Shown here: in pieces, positions 32,943 through 41,470 of the stretch
How positions within the stretch are numbered: the stretch's first letter is position 1
Layout of the letters: each line of letters starts with the position of its first letter
Source: Virgisporangium ochraceum
Lineage (GTDB): Bacteria > Actinomycetota > Actinomycetes > Mycobacteriales > Micromonosporaceae
DNA length: 60,209 nucleotides
Reading direction: 5' to 3'
NCBI RefSeq assembly: GCF_016863655.1
Contig: NZ_BOPH01000083.1
Span: 93,901 to 154,109, forward strand
Made by a program: the position numbers and the translations under genes
The notes under the pieces: generated by a model
Databases searched by the model: none
The model's input: only the letters and a program-made list of their open reading frames with translations
Told to the model about the DNA's origin: nothing

Positions 32943-34154
32943 ATGGAACGGCGTATCGGCATCGCTTCGCGAGGCAGGTTCGGGCATCTGGCCCGCCTGC
33001 TGGTGGCGGGTGGTGCGGGTGCACTGGTGGCGGTCGCGGCCGAGCTGCTGGGATCGTGGGGTACGGAGCCCGCGGTTGCGGATGGCCTGCCCGGCCTACC
33101 CTTGCCGACGGTGCCTTCTGTCTCGGCGCCTTCTCTCTCGACGCCTTCTGTCTCGGTGCCTCCTGTGTCGGTGCCTCCTGTATCGGTGCCCGCGGTGACC
33201 GTTCCCTCGGTGACCGTTCCCTCGGTGACCGTTCCCTCGGTGACGGTGCCACCTGTGACGGTGCCACCTGTGACGGTGCCACCTGTGACGGTGCCCTCGG
33301 TGTCCGTGCCGCCGACCTCGACGCCACCGATCACGACTCCGCCGATCACGACTCCGCCGTTGACTGTTCCGTCGGTGACAGTTCCGCCGGTCTCGGTCCC
33401 GTCCGTGACGTTGCCGCCGATGTCGACGCCGTCTGTCCCGGCGCCGCCGGCCTCCCTTCCCCCGATCGCGATTCCCGGAGTATCGGTTCCGGGAATCTCG
33501 GTCCCTGGCATCTACGTGCCCGGCCTCTCTGTGCCAGGGATCTACGTGCCCGGTGTCGTGATCCCGGGGACCTCCCTACCCGGGGTCTCCCTACCAGGGG
33601 TTTCCGTACCAGGGGTCGCCGTACCAGGGGTCGCCGTACCAGGGGTCGCCGTACCAGGGGTCGCCGTACCAGGGGTTCTCATACCTGGGATCTCTGCTCC
33701 TGGGATCCCCGTACCCGGGGTCGCACAGCCTGGGGTCTCGGCACCTGGTCTGGGGCCTGGGGACGGATTCCTGGTGGTGGCCTTTGTTCCGTCGGACTCC
33801 GTGGATCCGGTTACCGGACTGCGGGGGCGGTGGGTGGTGGTGCGCTCGCTCGGGTCGGGGTCCACGCGGGGGCTCGGTGGTACGGCGGAAAGCGGACGTA
33901 GCCGGCCCGCGCCCATGCGCGTCACCTTGCCGTTTGGACCTTGGCCGCAACCGCTACCGGACGGGTCCGCCCTGCTCACGACGGCGCCGGGCGCCGGGGT
34001 GGGCGCGGCCGGGGGTGACCGGGCGGCGCCCGCGGGTGCGGCGACGCTCGCACTGAAGCTTGCCTGGCCGACGACGGCAGGGCGGACCGCTCCGCAGGAG
34101 TCGGTGACCCGCGTGGGCCTGCCGGCCCGTGGCCCGCCGGATCGGCCGGGCTGA
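32943..34154 (+). CDS. Elastin-like pentapeptide repeat protein, probably exported
   Basis: A 403-residue protein. A basic start and a hydrophobic stretch at about 18-36 look like a signal or anchor, with a possible cleavage around AVADG (44-48). Residues 56-176 are pentads of the form VP(S/P)V(T/S). Residues 177-270 switch to (V/I)PG(V/I)x, including four VPGVA units in a row, the same motif as animal elastin. The last 130 residues are non-repetitive (FLVVAFVPSDSVDPVTGLRGRWVVV). Some units are exact at DNA level. I know no assigned function; a flexible or phase-separating cell-surface spacer is an inference. The next gene encodes another exported repeat protein. There is no clear ribosome binding site for the ATG at 32943. 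Confidence 0.75.
   Translation: MERRIGIASRGRFGHLARLLVAGGAGALVAVAAELLGSWGTEPAVADGLPGLPLPTVPSVSAPSLSTPSVSVPPVSVPPVSVPAVTVPSVTVPSVTVPSVTVPPVTVPPVTVPPVTVPSVSVPPTSTPPITTPPITTPPLTVPSVTVPPVSVPSVTLPPMSTPSVPAPPASLPPIAIPGVSVPGISVPGIYVPGLSVPGIYVPGVVIPGTSLPGVSLPGVSVPGVAVPGVAVPGVAVPGVAVPGVLIPGISAPGIPVPGVAQPGVSAPGLGPGDGFLVVAFVPSDSVDPVTGLRGRWVVVRSLGSGSTRGLGGTAESGRSRPAPMRVTLPFGPWPQPLPDGSALLTTAPGAGVGAAGGDRAAPAGAATLALKLAWPTTAGRTAPQESVTRVGLPARGPPDRPG
33195..33284. repeat. 15-bp tandem repeats encoding VPSVT/VPPVT
   Basis: Three exact copies of a 15-base unit (gtgaccgttccctcg, 33195-33239) are followed by three copies of a variant (gtgacggtgccacct, 33240-33284). Exact copies point to recent slippage or unequal exchange within the gene. 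Confidence 0.8.
33606..33665. repeat. 15-bp tandem repeat encoding VPGVA
   Basis: Four perfect copies of gtaccaggggtcgcc, with diverged copies on both sides. One unit equals one elastin-like pentad, so copy-number change keeps the frame. Confidence 0.85.
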
Positions 34155-34206
34155 CCCCACCAGGAACGAGACGCCACTACACATTCTCAATCCTGGTAGG
34201 TGCACC

Positions 34207-35256
34207 ATGAATCGTTGGATCCTTCGTGGCCTCGTGACCGCCGGCTTCGCCGGTGCGGCCTGGGCCCTCGGCTCGACGGCAGCGTCCGCCGAGACAAGTA
34301 CTACGGAGCCGGTTCCGCCGGCGTCCGTGTTGACGATCAACGCCGACCTCGGCCTCGGCCGGCATGGCGGCTCGGATTCGGATGGGGGGAACTCCCTTGT
34401 CAGCGTCAGCATCACGGGACCGGCTCGGCGTCCGGCTTCCCCGGGCGGGACGGGTGTCGCTGTGACGGCCGCCGTTGGCGCTCCGTCGGCGCCGGTCGCG
34501 GCTGTCAATGTTGACGTGAGTGTGGGTTCGTCATCTTCGGGTGGGGGTTCGCTTGCCGCCGTGGATGCGGACGTGACCGTGGGATCGTCGTCGGATGGTG
34601 ACGGGTCGCTCGCGGCCGTCGACGCGGACGTGACGGTGGGCGGACAGTCCACTTCGGACGGTGGGCTTCTCGCGGTGGACGCGGAGGTGACCGTCGGGTC
34701 GTCGTCCGAGGGTGGATCGCTTGCCACCGTCGACGCGGAGGTTGCCCTGGGCGACGCCGCGACCGTCGACGCTGAGGTTGGCCTCGGCGATGTCGTCGAC
34801 GTCGACGCGGAGGTCGGCCTCGGCGCTGCCGTGGCCGTCGACGCGGAGGTCACCGTCGGTAGTGGTGCGGCGATCGGGGCCTCGGTGGGGTTCGGGCCGT
34901 TGTCGCTCGATGCCGCCGTCGTCCTGGGCGGCGTCGATGGCGATGACGGGACGGATGGCGGCTCCGGCAGCGGCTCCGGCGGCGGCTCCGGGGAAGAGGA
35001 GCCGGGGACCGAACCCGGCTCCGACCCGGGACCCGGCACCGGCGCCGGTAGCGGCACCGGTAGCGGCAGCGGGACGCCGGTCTCGGTCACCGCGACCGGC
35101 TCGCGGTCCGGTGGGGCGACGGTGATCGCCGCCCGTTCCGGTGGAGCTCCGGCGGCGCTGGCGTTGACCGGAGCCGGCATCGCCGGTCTGGCCCTGTTGG
35201 CGCTGCTCATGCTGCTGGCCGGTGTGGGGATGTACCGGCTCGGCGCGCGACGCTGA
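34207..35256 (+). CDS. Secreted VDAEV-repeat protein with LALTG class E sorting signal
   Basis: A 349-residue surface protein. A signal peptide (1-28, ending ASA|ET) is followed by eight copies of a VDA(D/E)V(T/G)(V/L)G motif, from the divergent VNVDVSVG at 100 to 211. Spacing is 19, 19 and 18 residues at first, then exactly 12 for the last four (175, 187, 199, 211). A Gly/Ser/Asp/Pro-rich stalk (250-290) leads to LALTG (318-322), a hydrophobic helix and a GARR tail. LAXTG is the motif used by actinomycete class E sortases, so the protein is probably anchored to the cell wall. No sortase gene is in the window. A beta-roll or beta-solenoid fold is an inference. AGGTG before ATG 34207 is the likely ribosome binding site. 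Confidence 0.82.
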   Translation: MNRWILRGLVTAGFAGAAWALGSTAASAETSTTEPVPPASVLTINADLGLGRHGGSDSDGGNSLVSVSITGPARRPASPGGTGVAVTAAVGAPSAPVAAVNVDVSVGSSSSGGGSLAAVDADVTVGSSSDGDGSLAAVDADVTVGGQSTSDGGLLAVDAEVTVGSSSEGGSLATVDAEVALGDAATVDAEVGLGDVVDVDAEVGLGAAVAVDAEVTVGSGAAIGASVGFGPLSLDAAVVLGGVDGDDGTDGGSGSGSGGGSGEEEPGTEPGSDPGPGTGAGSGTGSGSGTPVSVTATGSRSGGATVIAARSGGAPAALALTGAGIAGLALLALLMLLAGVGMYRLGARR

Positions 35257-35264
35257 CGACACGT

Positions 35265-35306
35265 TCGACCGCGGAGGGAACCCATCCGGGGACCCTCCGC
35301 GGTCGA
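35265..35306 (+). terminator. Perfect 14-bp stem after the LALTG gene
   Basis: TCGACCGCGGAGGG (35265-35278) and its exact reverse complement (35293-35306) enclose a 14-base loop. It starts 8 bases after the surface-protein stop and about 130 bases before parE, so it separates the two transcription units. Confidence 0.75.
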
Positions 35307-35436
35307 CTGTCCGGGCCGGACCGAAGGACCGACATTCCGGTGAAACTCGACACGCCCGGCCGCCCGTCGCTGAACTTGTCGCACCTCCTGGTTAGGCTCG
35401 CCGGGCACTATCCGCCCGGAAGTGGAGTACGCCGAG

Positions 35437-37482
35437 TTGACTGCACAAGCCGAGTCCCTGTACGGGGCAGATGACCTCACGCATCTCGAGGGGCTCGACG
35501 CCGTCCGGAAACGGCCCGGCATGTACATCGGGTCCACCGACAGCCGCGGCATCAACCACCTCGCCAACGAGATCATCGACAACTCCACCGACGAGGGGGT
35601 TGCCGAGCATGCCACGCGCGTCGTGGTCACCCTGCACGACGACGGATCCGTGCAGGTCGACGACGACGGGCGGGGCATCCCGACCGACATCAACGCCAAG
35701 TCGGGGCTGTCCGGGGTCGAGCTGGTGCTCACCCGGCTGCACGCCGGTGGCAAGTTCGGCGGGTCGGGCTACAAGACCTCGGGTGGCCTGCACGGGGTGG
35801 GCGCCTCGGCGGTCAACGCGCTGTCGCTGCGGTTCGACGTCACGGTGAGTCGTGGCGGCAAGGTCCACCACATGTCGTTCCGCAACGGGGTGCCGGGGGT
35901 CTTCGACGGCGACGGGCCCGACGCGCCGTTCACGCCGGAGGCCGGGCTGCACGTGCTCGGCCGGATGAAGCGCAACGCGTCCACCGGCACATCCATTCGT
36001 TACTGGTACGACCAGCGCTACTTCGAGCCGGGGGCGGCGCTCGACGTCGAAGCCGTCCGCAGCAAGCTGCGCAACACCGCGTTCCTGGTGCCCGGCGTCA
36101 GCTACGTGCTGCGCACGCCCGAGGGCGAAGAGACGTTCACCTATCCGCACGGCCTGCTCGACATGGTCGACTACCTGACCCCCGCCGGGGAGAAGCCGGT
36201 CTGCGGCACCGTGATGATCACCGGCGAGGGCCGGTACAAGGAGAACGCCGCCGACGACCACGGCGTGATGCGGGCCAACGTCGAGCGCAAGGCCGAGATC
36301 GAGATCGCGCTCCGGTGGGGCACGGGCTACGAGCGGACCGTCGAGTGCTTCACCAACACGATCCGCAACACCCACGGCGGCACCCACCGCCGCGGCTTCG
36401 AGCGGGCCGCGGTGCGCGCGCTCACCGACGCGATCCGCAACACGCGCGGCCTGCTGCGTCCCAAGGAGGACCCGCCCACGGTCGACGACGTGCTCGAGGG
36501 TATGACCGCCGTCGTCCACGTGCGCATCCCCGAGCCGCAGTTCACCTCGCAGACGAAAGACGAGCTGAGCACGGCCGCGATCACCAAGGTCACGCAGGCC
36601 GTCGTCGAGCAACAGCTCCGCAGGTGGGTCGAGGACCGCAGGACCCGCACCGAGGCGCGCATCGTCCTCACGAAGATCGTCGAGGCGGCGCGGGTCCGCC
36701 TCACACAGAAGCAGCAGAAGGACGCGGCACGGCGCAAGACCGCGCTGGAAGGCGCGTCGATGCCGCCGAAGCTGGTCGACTGCCGGTCGACCGGGGTCGA
36801 CCGCAGCGAGCTGTTCATCGTGGAAGGGGACAGCGCCCTCGGCTCGGCACGCATGGCGCGGGCGTCCGAGTACCAGGCGCTGCTGCCGATCCGGGGCAAG
36901 ATCCTCAACGTGCAGAAGGCGAGCCTCGCCGACACCCTGAAGAACATCGAGGTCGCCTCGATCGTGCAGGTGCTCGGTGCCGGCACCGGGCGCACGTTCG
37001 AGCCGGCGCAGCTGCGGTACGGGCGGGTCATCATCATGGCCGACGCCGACGTCGACGGGGCGCACATCCGCACGTTGCTGATCACGTTGTTCGCCAAGTA
37101 CATGCGGCCGGTCATCGAGCTCGGTCGGCTGTACGCGGCGATGCCGCCGCTGCACAAGGTGCAGACCAAGGGGCGCAACGCCGAGACCATCTTCACGTTC
37201 ACGCAGGCGGAGATGGAGCAGACGGTCGCCCGGTTGCAGAAGTCGGGGCGCCAGGTGATCACGCCGGTTCCGCGGTTCAAGGGACTGGGTGAGATGGACG
37301 CCGACGAGCTGTGGGCCACCACGATGAACCCGGCCACGCGGTCGGTACGCCGGATCACGATGCAGGACGTCGACGCCGCTGAGCGGGTCCTCGACCTGTT
37401 GATGGGCGAGAAGGTCGAGCCGCGCCGGAACTGGCTGGTCGAGTCGGCCCGGCGGGTCGACCGCGACGCGATCGACGCATAA
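35437..37482 (+). CDS. parE: Type IIA topoisomerase subunit B (topo IV ParE-like)
   Basis: A 681-residue ATPase subunit. The GHKL domain shows RKRPGMYIGSTDSRGI, NEIIDNSTDE, DDDGRGIPTD and GGLHGVGASAVNALS; QTK follows in the transducer (FTSQTKDEL). The Toprim domain has IVEGDSALGSA and IMADADVDGAHIR, and the C-terminus ends with PRFKGLGEMDADELW. I chose TTG 35437 (LTAQAESLYGADD), with GGAAGTGGAG upstream; GTG 35422 would add five residues. Its length and its pairing with the next gene, which lacks a canonical GyrA box, favour topoisomerase IV over gyrase. It introduces double-strand passage for decatenation, together with subunit A encoded 14 bases downstream. Confidence 0.88.
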   Translation: MTAQAESLYGADDLTHLEGLDAVRKRPGMYIGSTDSRGINHLANEIIDNSTDEGVAEHATRVVVTLHDDGSVQVDDDGRGIPTDINAKSGLSGVELVLTRLHAGGKFGGSGYKTSGGLHGVGASAVNALSLRFDVTVSRGGKVHHMSFRNGVPGVFDGDGPDAPFTPEAGLHVLGRMKRNASTGTSIRYWYDQRYFEPGAALDVEAVRSKLRNTAFLVPGVSYVLRTPEGEETFTYPHGLLDMVDYLTPAGEKPVCGTVMITGEGRYKENAADDHGVMRANVERKAEIEIALRWGTGYERTVECFTNTIRNTHGGTHRRGFERAAVRALTDAIRNTRGLLRPKEDPPTVDDVLEGMTAVVHVRIPEPQFTSQTKDELSTAAITKVTQAVVEQQLRRWVEDRRTRTEARIVLTKIVEAARVRLTQKQQKDAARRKTALEGASMPPKLVDCRSTGVDRSELFIVEGDSALGSARMARASEYQALLPIRGKILNVQKASLADTLKNIEVASIVQVLGAGTGRTFEPAQLRYGRVIIMADADVDGAHIRTLLITLFAKYMRPVIELGRLYAAMPPLHKVQTKGRNAETIFTFTQAEMEQTVARLQKSGRQVITPVPRFKGLGEMDADELWATTMNPATRSVRRITMQDVDAAERVLDLLMGEKVEPRRNWLVESARRVDRDAIDA

Positions 37483-37496
37483 GGGAGGCGAACGAA

Positions 37497-39974
37497 GTGG
37501 CACGGAAGAACACCGGACCGAAGGTCGACCTCTCGTCGTTCGACCGCGCGGGTGCGAACGTCATCGACAACCCGTTGACGACGGAGATCGAGACGTCGTA
37601 CCTCGAGTACGCGTTCTCGGTCATCTACGCGCGGGCCCTTCCCGACGCGCGCGACGGGCTCAAGCCGGTGCACCGGCGGATCCTGTGGTCGATGTACGAG
37701 CAGGGCTACCGGCCCGACCGGGCGTACGTGAAGTCGGCCCGCGTCGTCGGTGACGTGATGGGTAAGTACCACCCGCACGGCAACGACGCGATCTACGACG
37801 CGATGGTGCGGCTGGCGCAGGACTTCTCGCTGAACGTGCCGCTCATCGACGGTCACGGCAACTTCGGGAGCCCCGACGACGGACCGGCCGCCGAGCGCTA
37901 CACCGAGTCGAGGCTGTCGACCGCGGCGATGCGCCTGGTGGGCGAGCTCGACGAGGACGCGGTCGACTTCAAGCCGAACTACGACGGCTCGCTCCGCGAG
38001 CCCACCGTACTGCCCGCCGCGTTCCCGAACCTGCTGGTCAACGGCACGTCCGGCATCGCGGTCGGCATGGCGACCAACATGATCCCGCACAACCTCGGCG
38101 AGGTCGTGCAGGCCGCGCGCTGGCTGATCCGCTACCCCGACGCGACGCTCGACAAGCTGATGGAGTTCGTGCCCGGGCCCGACCTGCCCACCGGTGGCAG
38201 CCTCCTCGGGCTCGACGAGGTGCGCCGGGCGTACGAGACCGGTCGCGGCGTCGTCCGGATGCGGGCGCGCGCGGAGACCGGTCCGCTCGAAGGCTCGCGC
38301 GGACGGCAGGCGATCACGGTGACCGAGCTGCCGTACGGCATCGGCGCCGAGAAGGTGATCGAGAAGATCACCGACGAGGTGAACCGCACGAAGCGGCTGA
38401 CGGGCATCGCCGACGTGAAGGACCTGACCGACCGGGAGAACGGGATCCGGCTGGTCATCGAGTGCAAGGTCGGCGTCAACCCGCAGGCCCTTCTCGCCGA
38501 CCTGTACCGCCTGACGCCGCTGGAGCAGTCCTTCGGCATCAACAACCTCGTGCTCGTCGACGGGCAGCCGCAGACCCTGGGCCTCAAGGCGCTCCTGGAG
38601 GTCTTCCTCGCCCACCGGTACGAGGTCGTCCGACGGCGCAGCGAGTTCAGAAGGAAGAAGCGGCAGGACCGGCTGCACCTCGTCGAGGGCCTGCTCATCG
38701 CGCTGCTCGACATCGACAAGGTGGTGCGGCTGATCCGCAACAGCGAGAACGCGCAGGCGGCCCGCGAAGGGCTGATGAAGACGTTCAAGCTGTCGGAGAT
38801 CCAGGCGAACTACATCCTCGACACGCCGCTGCGCCGGTTGACCAAGTTCGACCGGCTGGAGCTGGAGGCCGAGAAGTCCAAGCTGGAGAACGAGATCGCC
38901 GAGCTGTCCCGGATCCTCGACGACGAGAAGGTTCTCAGGAAGGTCGTCTCCGACGAACTGGCCGCGGTGGCGAAGCAGTTCTCGACCGAGCGGCGCACGT
39001 CGCTGATCGACGGCGACCTCAAGGAGGTGCTGGCGGCGTCGGTGCCGGCCGGTCCGCTGGAGGTGGCCGACGACCCGTGCCAGGTGATCCTGTCGGCGTC
39101 CGGGCTGGTGGCGCGCACCGCGGCCGAGTCGGAGGAGGCGGTCGAGGGGCGCCGGCGCAGCGGCCGCGACCGGCACGACGCCGTGCGGTCGATGGTGCAC
39201 ACGACCGCGCGGGCGCAGGTGCTGCTGGTCACGAGCGCCGGTCGGGCGTTCAAGACCGACGTGTTGTCGCTGCCGGTGCTGCCGCAGCGGGTCGGCACGG
39301 TGTCGTTGCGCGGTGGCATGTCGGCGGCCGAGTTGGTGCCGCTGCACCCGGGCGAGACCGTGGTGGCGCTGGCCCCGCTCGGTGAGACCGACTCCCCCGG
39401 GCTGGCGCTCGGCACCCGGCAGGGCGTCGTGAAGATCGTGGCGCCCGACTGGCCGGTGCGGTCCGACGAGTTCGAGGTGATCGGCCTGAGAGAAGGGGAC
39501 CAGGTGGTCGGCGGCACCTGGCTCACCGACGCGAGCCAGGCGCTGGTGTTCGTGTCGTCCGACGCGTCGCTGCTGCGGTTCCCGGCCAAGCTGGTGCGGC
39601 CGCAGGGTCTCAAGGGCGGCGGCATGGCGGGGATCAGCCTCGCCGCCGACGCCGAGGTGGTGTTCTTCGGCGCGGTCGCCACCGACGATCCGCAGCACGG
39701 CGCGCCCATGGTGGTCACGTCCACGGGCAACGGGGTCAAGGTGACGCCGTTCGCGGCCTACCCGGCGAAGGGGCGGGCCACGGGCGGGGTGCGGTCGCAG
39801 CGGTTCCTGCGCGGCGAGGTGAAGCTCGAGGTGGCGTGGGTGGGCCCCCGTCCGGTCGCGTCGAAGCGGTCCGGCGAACCCGTCGACCTGCCCGAGGTGG
39901 ATCCGCGGCGCGACGGCTCGGGCGCCCCGAGCCAGCGGCCCGAACTGGTGGGCCACCTCATCGAGAACGCGTAA
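37497..39974 (+). CDS. parC: Type IIA topoisomerase subunit A (topo IV ParC-like)
   Basis: An 825-residue DNA-breakage subunit. The N-terminal domain contains ARALPDARDGLKPVHRRIL, the quinolone-determining region YHPHGNDAIYDAMVRLAQDF, and the catalytic Tyr in AERYTESRLS. The C-terminal half is a beta-pinwheel with blades such as LVTSAGRAFKTDVLSLP and ALGTRQGVVKIV, without a canonical GyrA box (QRRGGKG), as expected for topoisomerase IV. Where most homologues have HPHGDS or HPHGDA, this one has HPHGND. GTG 37497 follows AAGGGAGG. It is cotranscribed with parE. A 17-bp perfect stem follows the stop. Confidence 0.9.
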   Translation: MARKNTGPKVDLSSFDRAGANVIDNPLTTEIETSYLEYAFSVIYARALPDARDGLKPVHRRILWSMYEQGYRPDRAYVKSARVVGDVMGKYHPHGNDAIYDAMVRLAQDFSLNVPLIDGHGNFGSPDDGPAAERYTESRLSTAAMRLVGELDEDAVDFKPNYDGSLREPTVLPAAFPNLLVNGTSGIAVGMATNMIPHNLGEVVQAARWLIRYPDATLDKLMEFVPGPDLPTGGSLLGLDEVRRAYETGRGVVRMRARAETGPLEGSRGRQAITVTELPYGIGAEKVIEKITDEVNRTKRLTGIADVKDLTDRENGIRLVIECKVGVNPQALLADLYRLTPLEQSFGINNLVLVDGQPQTLGLKALLEVFLAHRYEVVRRRSEFRRKKRQDRLHLVEGLLIALLDIDKVVRLIRNSENAQAAREGLMKTFKLSEIQANYILDTPLRRLTKFDRLELEAEKSKLENEIAELSRILDDEKVLRKVVSDELAAVAKQFSTERRTSLIDGDLKEVLAASVPAGPLEVADDPCQVILSASGLVARTAAESEEAVEGRRRSGRDRHDAVRSMVHTTARAQVLLVTSAGRAFKTDVLSLPVLPQRVGTVSLRGGMSAAELVPLHPGETVVALAPLGETDSPGLALGTRQGVVKIVAPDWPVRSDEFEVIGLREGDQVVGGTWLTDASQALVFVSSDASLLRFPAKLVRPQGLKGGGMAGISLAADAEVVFFGAVATDDPQHGAPMVVTSTGNGVKVTPFAAYPAKGRATGGVRSQRFLRGEVKLEVAWVGPRPVASKRSGEPVDLPEVDPRRDGSGAPSQRPELVGHLIENA

Positions 39975-40009
39975 GAGCCGGCGGGGTCCGGCGCCCATGA
40001 TCGCCATCC

Positions 40010-40048
40010 GAGGAAGAAACCTGTAGGCCTGCTACAGGTTTCTTCCTC
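40010..40048. terminator. Perfect 17-bp bidirectional terminator stem
   Basis: GAGGAAGAAACCTGTAG (40010-40026) pairs exactly with 40032-40048 across a 5-base loop. It sits between the convergent stops of parC and fdhA. CATGATC flanks it on both sides (39996-40002 and 40082-40088), like the inverted repeat at 30.1 kb. Confidence 0.85.
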
Positions 40049-40086
40049 GCGTCGAGATCTTGGCCGCACGGCGCGCGGCCGCATGA

Positions 40087-41304
40087 TCAGACCCTGATCA
40101 TGCCGTGCGGGTCGAGCACGTACTTGCGCGCGGCCCCCTCGTCGAACTCCTGGTAGCCGCGTGGTGCCTGGTCCAGCGGGATCGGCGTCGCGTTGACGTT
40201 CTTCGCGATCGAGACCCGGTCGTGCAGGATCGCCATCATCAGCTGACGGTGGTACCGCATCACCGGGCACTGGCCGGTGTAGAACGCGTGCGACTTGGCC
40301 CACCCGAGCCCGAGCCGGATCGACAGCGAGCCCACCTTGGCCGCGTCGTCCCAAGCGCCGGGGTCACCGGTGACGTACAGGCCGGGGACGCCGAGCGCGC
40401 CGCCCGCGCGCACGATGTCCATCAGCGAGTTCAGCACGGTGGCGGGTGCCTCCTTGGTGGCCTCCGCTCCGTGACCGCGTGCCTCGAACCCGACCGCGTC
40501 GACGCCGCAGTCGACCTCGGGCGTGCCGAGAATCTGTTCGATCTGCTGCGACGGGTCGCCCTTCGAGACGTCGACCGTCTCGCAGCCGAAGCTGCGGGCC
40601 TGCGCCAGCCGCTGCTCGTTCAGGTCGCCGACGATCACCACCGCGGCGCCGAGCAGGAACGCCGATGTCGCGGCAGCGAGCCCGACCGGTCCGGCGCCGG
40701 CGATGTAGACCGTCGACCCGGTGGTGACGCCCGCGGTGACGCAGCCGTGGTAGCCGGTCGGGAAGATGTCGGACAGCATGGCGAGGTCGAGGATCTTCGC
40801 CATGGCGCGGTCCCGGTCGGGGAACCTCAACAGGTTCCAGTCGGCGTACGGGACCATCACGTACTCGGCCTGCCCGCCGACCCAGCCGCCCATGTCGACG
40901 TACCCGTACGCCGAGCCGGGCCGGTCGGGGTTGACGTTCAGGCACACGCCGGTCTTGCCCTCCTTGCAGTTGCGGCAGCGTCCGCAGGAGATGTTGAAGG
41001 GGACCGAGCACAGGTCGCCGACCTTGATGTACTCGACGTCCGGCCCGGTCTCGACGACCTCGCCGGTGATCTCGTGCCCGAGCACGAGGCCCTCCGGCGC
41101 GGTGGTGCGGCCGCGGACCATGTGCTGGTCGCTGCCGCAGATGTTGGTGGCGACGCTCTTGAGGATGACCGCGTGCGGCGTCTTGCGTCCCACGTTCGCC
41201 GGGTTGACGCCCGGCCCGTCCTTCAGCTCGAACGTCGGGTACTCGGTGGACCGGACCTCGACCTTGCCGGGACCCATGTAGGCGACGGCCTTGTTTCCGG
41301 ACAT
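40087..41304 (-). CDS. fdhA: Glutathione-independent formaldehyde dehydrogenase
   Basis: A 405-residue zinc-dependent medium-chain dehydrogenase of the Pseudomonas putida FdhA type, which oxidises formaldehyde to formate with NAD and no added thiol. Landmarks are the MSGNK start, NICGSDQHMVRGR with zinc ligand Cys56, GHEITGEV with His77, the structural zinc Cys set C107/C110/C113/C121, SAYGYVDMGGWVGGQAEYV, and the NAD motif YIAGAGPVGLAAA. Late blocks (VDAVGFEARGHGAEATKEAPATVLNS) match the family over their length. The start is ATG 41304 with GGAAGGAG ten bases upstream. Two 20-base direct repeats sit upstream and may bind a regulator. Confidence 0.93.
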   Translation of the reverse strand: MSGNKAVAYMGPGKVEVRSTEYPTFELKDGPGVNPANVGRKTPHAVILKSVATNICGSDQHMVRGRTTAPEGLVLGHEITGEVVETGPDVEYIKVGDLCSVPFNISCGRCRNCKEGKTGVCLNVNPDRPGSAYGYVDMGGWVGGQAEYVMVPYADWNLLRFPDRDRAMAKILDLAMLSDIFPTGYHGCVTAGVTTGSTVYIAGAGPVGLAAATSAFLLGAAVVIVGDLNEQRLAQARSFGCETVDVSKGDPSQQIEQILGTPEVDCGVDAVGFEARGHGAEATKEAPATVLNSLMDIVRAGGALGVPGLYVTGDPGAWDDAAKVGSLSIRLGLGWAKSHAFYTGQCPVMRYHRQLMMAILHDRVSIAKNVNATPIPLDQAPRGYQEFDEGAARKYVLDPHGMIRV

Positions 41305-41342
41305 GTGCTGCGCTCCTTCCGGGGGAACTCCGGTGACGCGCA

Positions 41343-41389
41343 CGATCGTCGAGGGCCGCGTGCGGCACGCGATCGTCGCGGGCCGCGTG
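41343..41389. repeat. 20-bp direct repeats upstream of fdhA
   Basis: cgatcgtcgagggccgcgtg (41343-41362) and a copy with one mismatch (41370-41389) are spaced 27 bases start to start, about two and a half helical turns. They lie 38-85 bases upstream of the fdhA start in a 166-base gap with no gene. Candidate regulator-binding sites. Confidence 0.65.
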
Positions 41390-41470
41390 TACGTAGGAAG
41401 GCGGCGGTGGATGTGGCGTAGCGACGTCGCATTCGAGGGCGATCGCACGCACCGTGTCCTCCGACCGAGG

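Noticed and set aside
32552..33511. A 319-codon minus-strand TGGT-repeat protein opposite the elastin-like gene
   Set aside because: It is the mirror of in-frame 15-base repeats; the plus-strand frame has a signal-like N-terminus and a non-repetitive C-terminal domain.
33195..33665. CRISPR-like short repeats
   Set aside because: The 15-base units are contiguous without spacers, in frame, and encode pentads of a protein.
35437..39974. Calling the topoisomerase pair gyrB/gyrA
   Set aside because: The A subunit lacks a recognisable GyrA box in its pinwheel, and none of the usual recF/dnaN neighbours is present; a topoisomerase IV call fits better, though not proven.
36327..40007. A 1226-codon minus-strand frame antisense to parE/parC
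   Set aside because: No recognisable domain; it overlaps two highly conserved topoisomerase genes.
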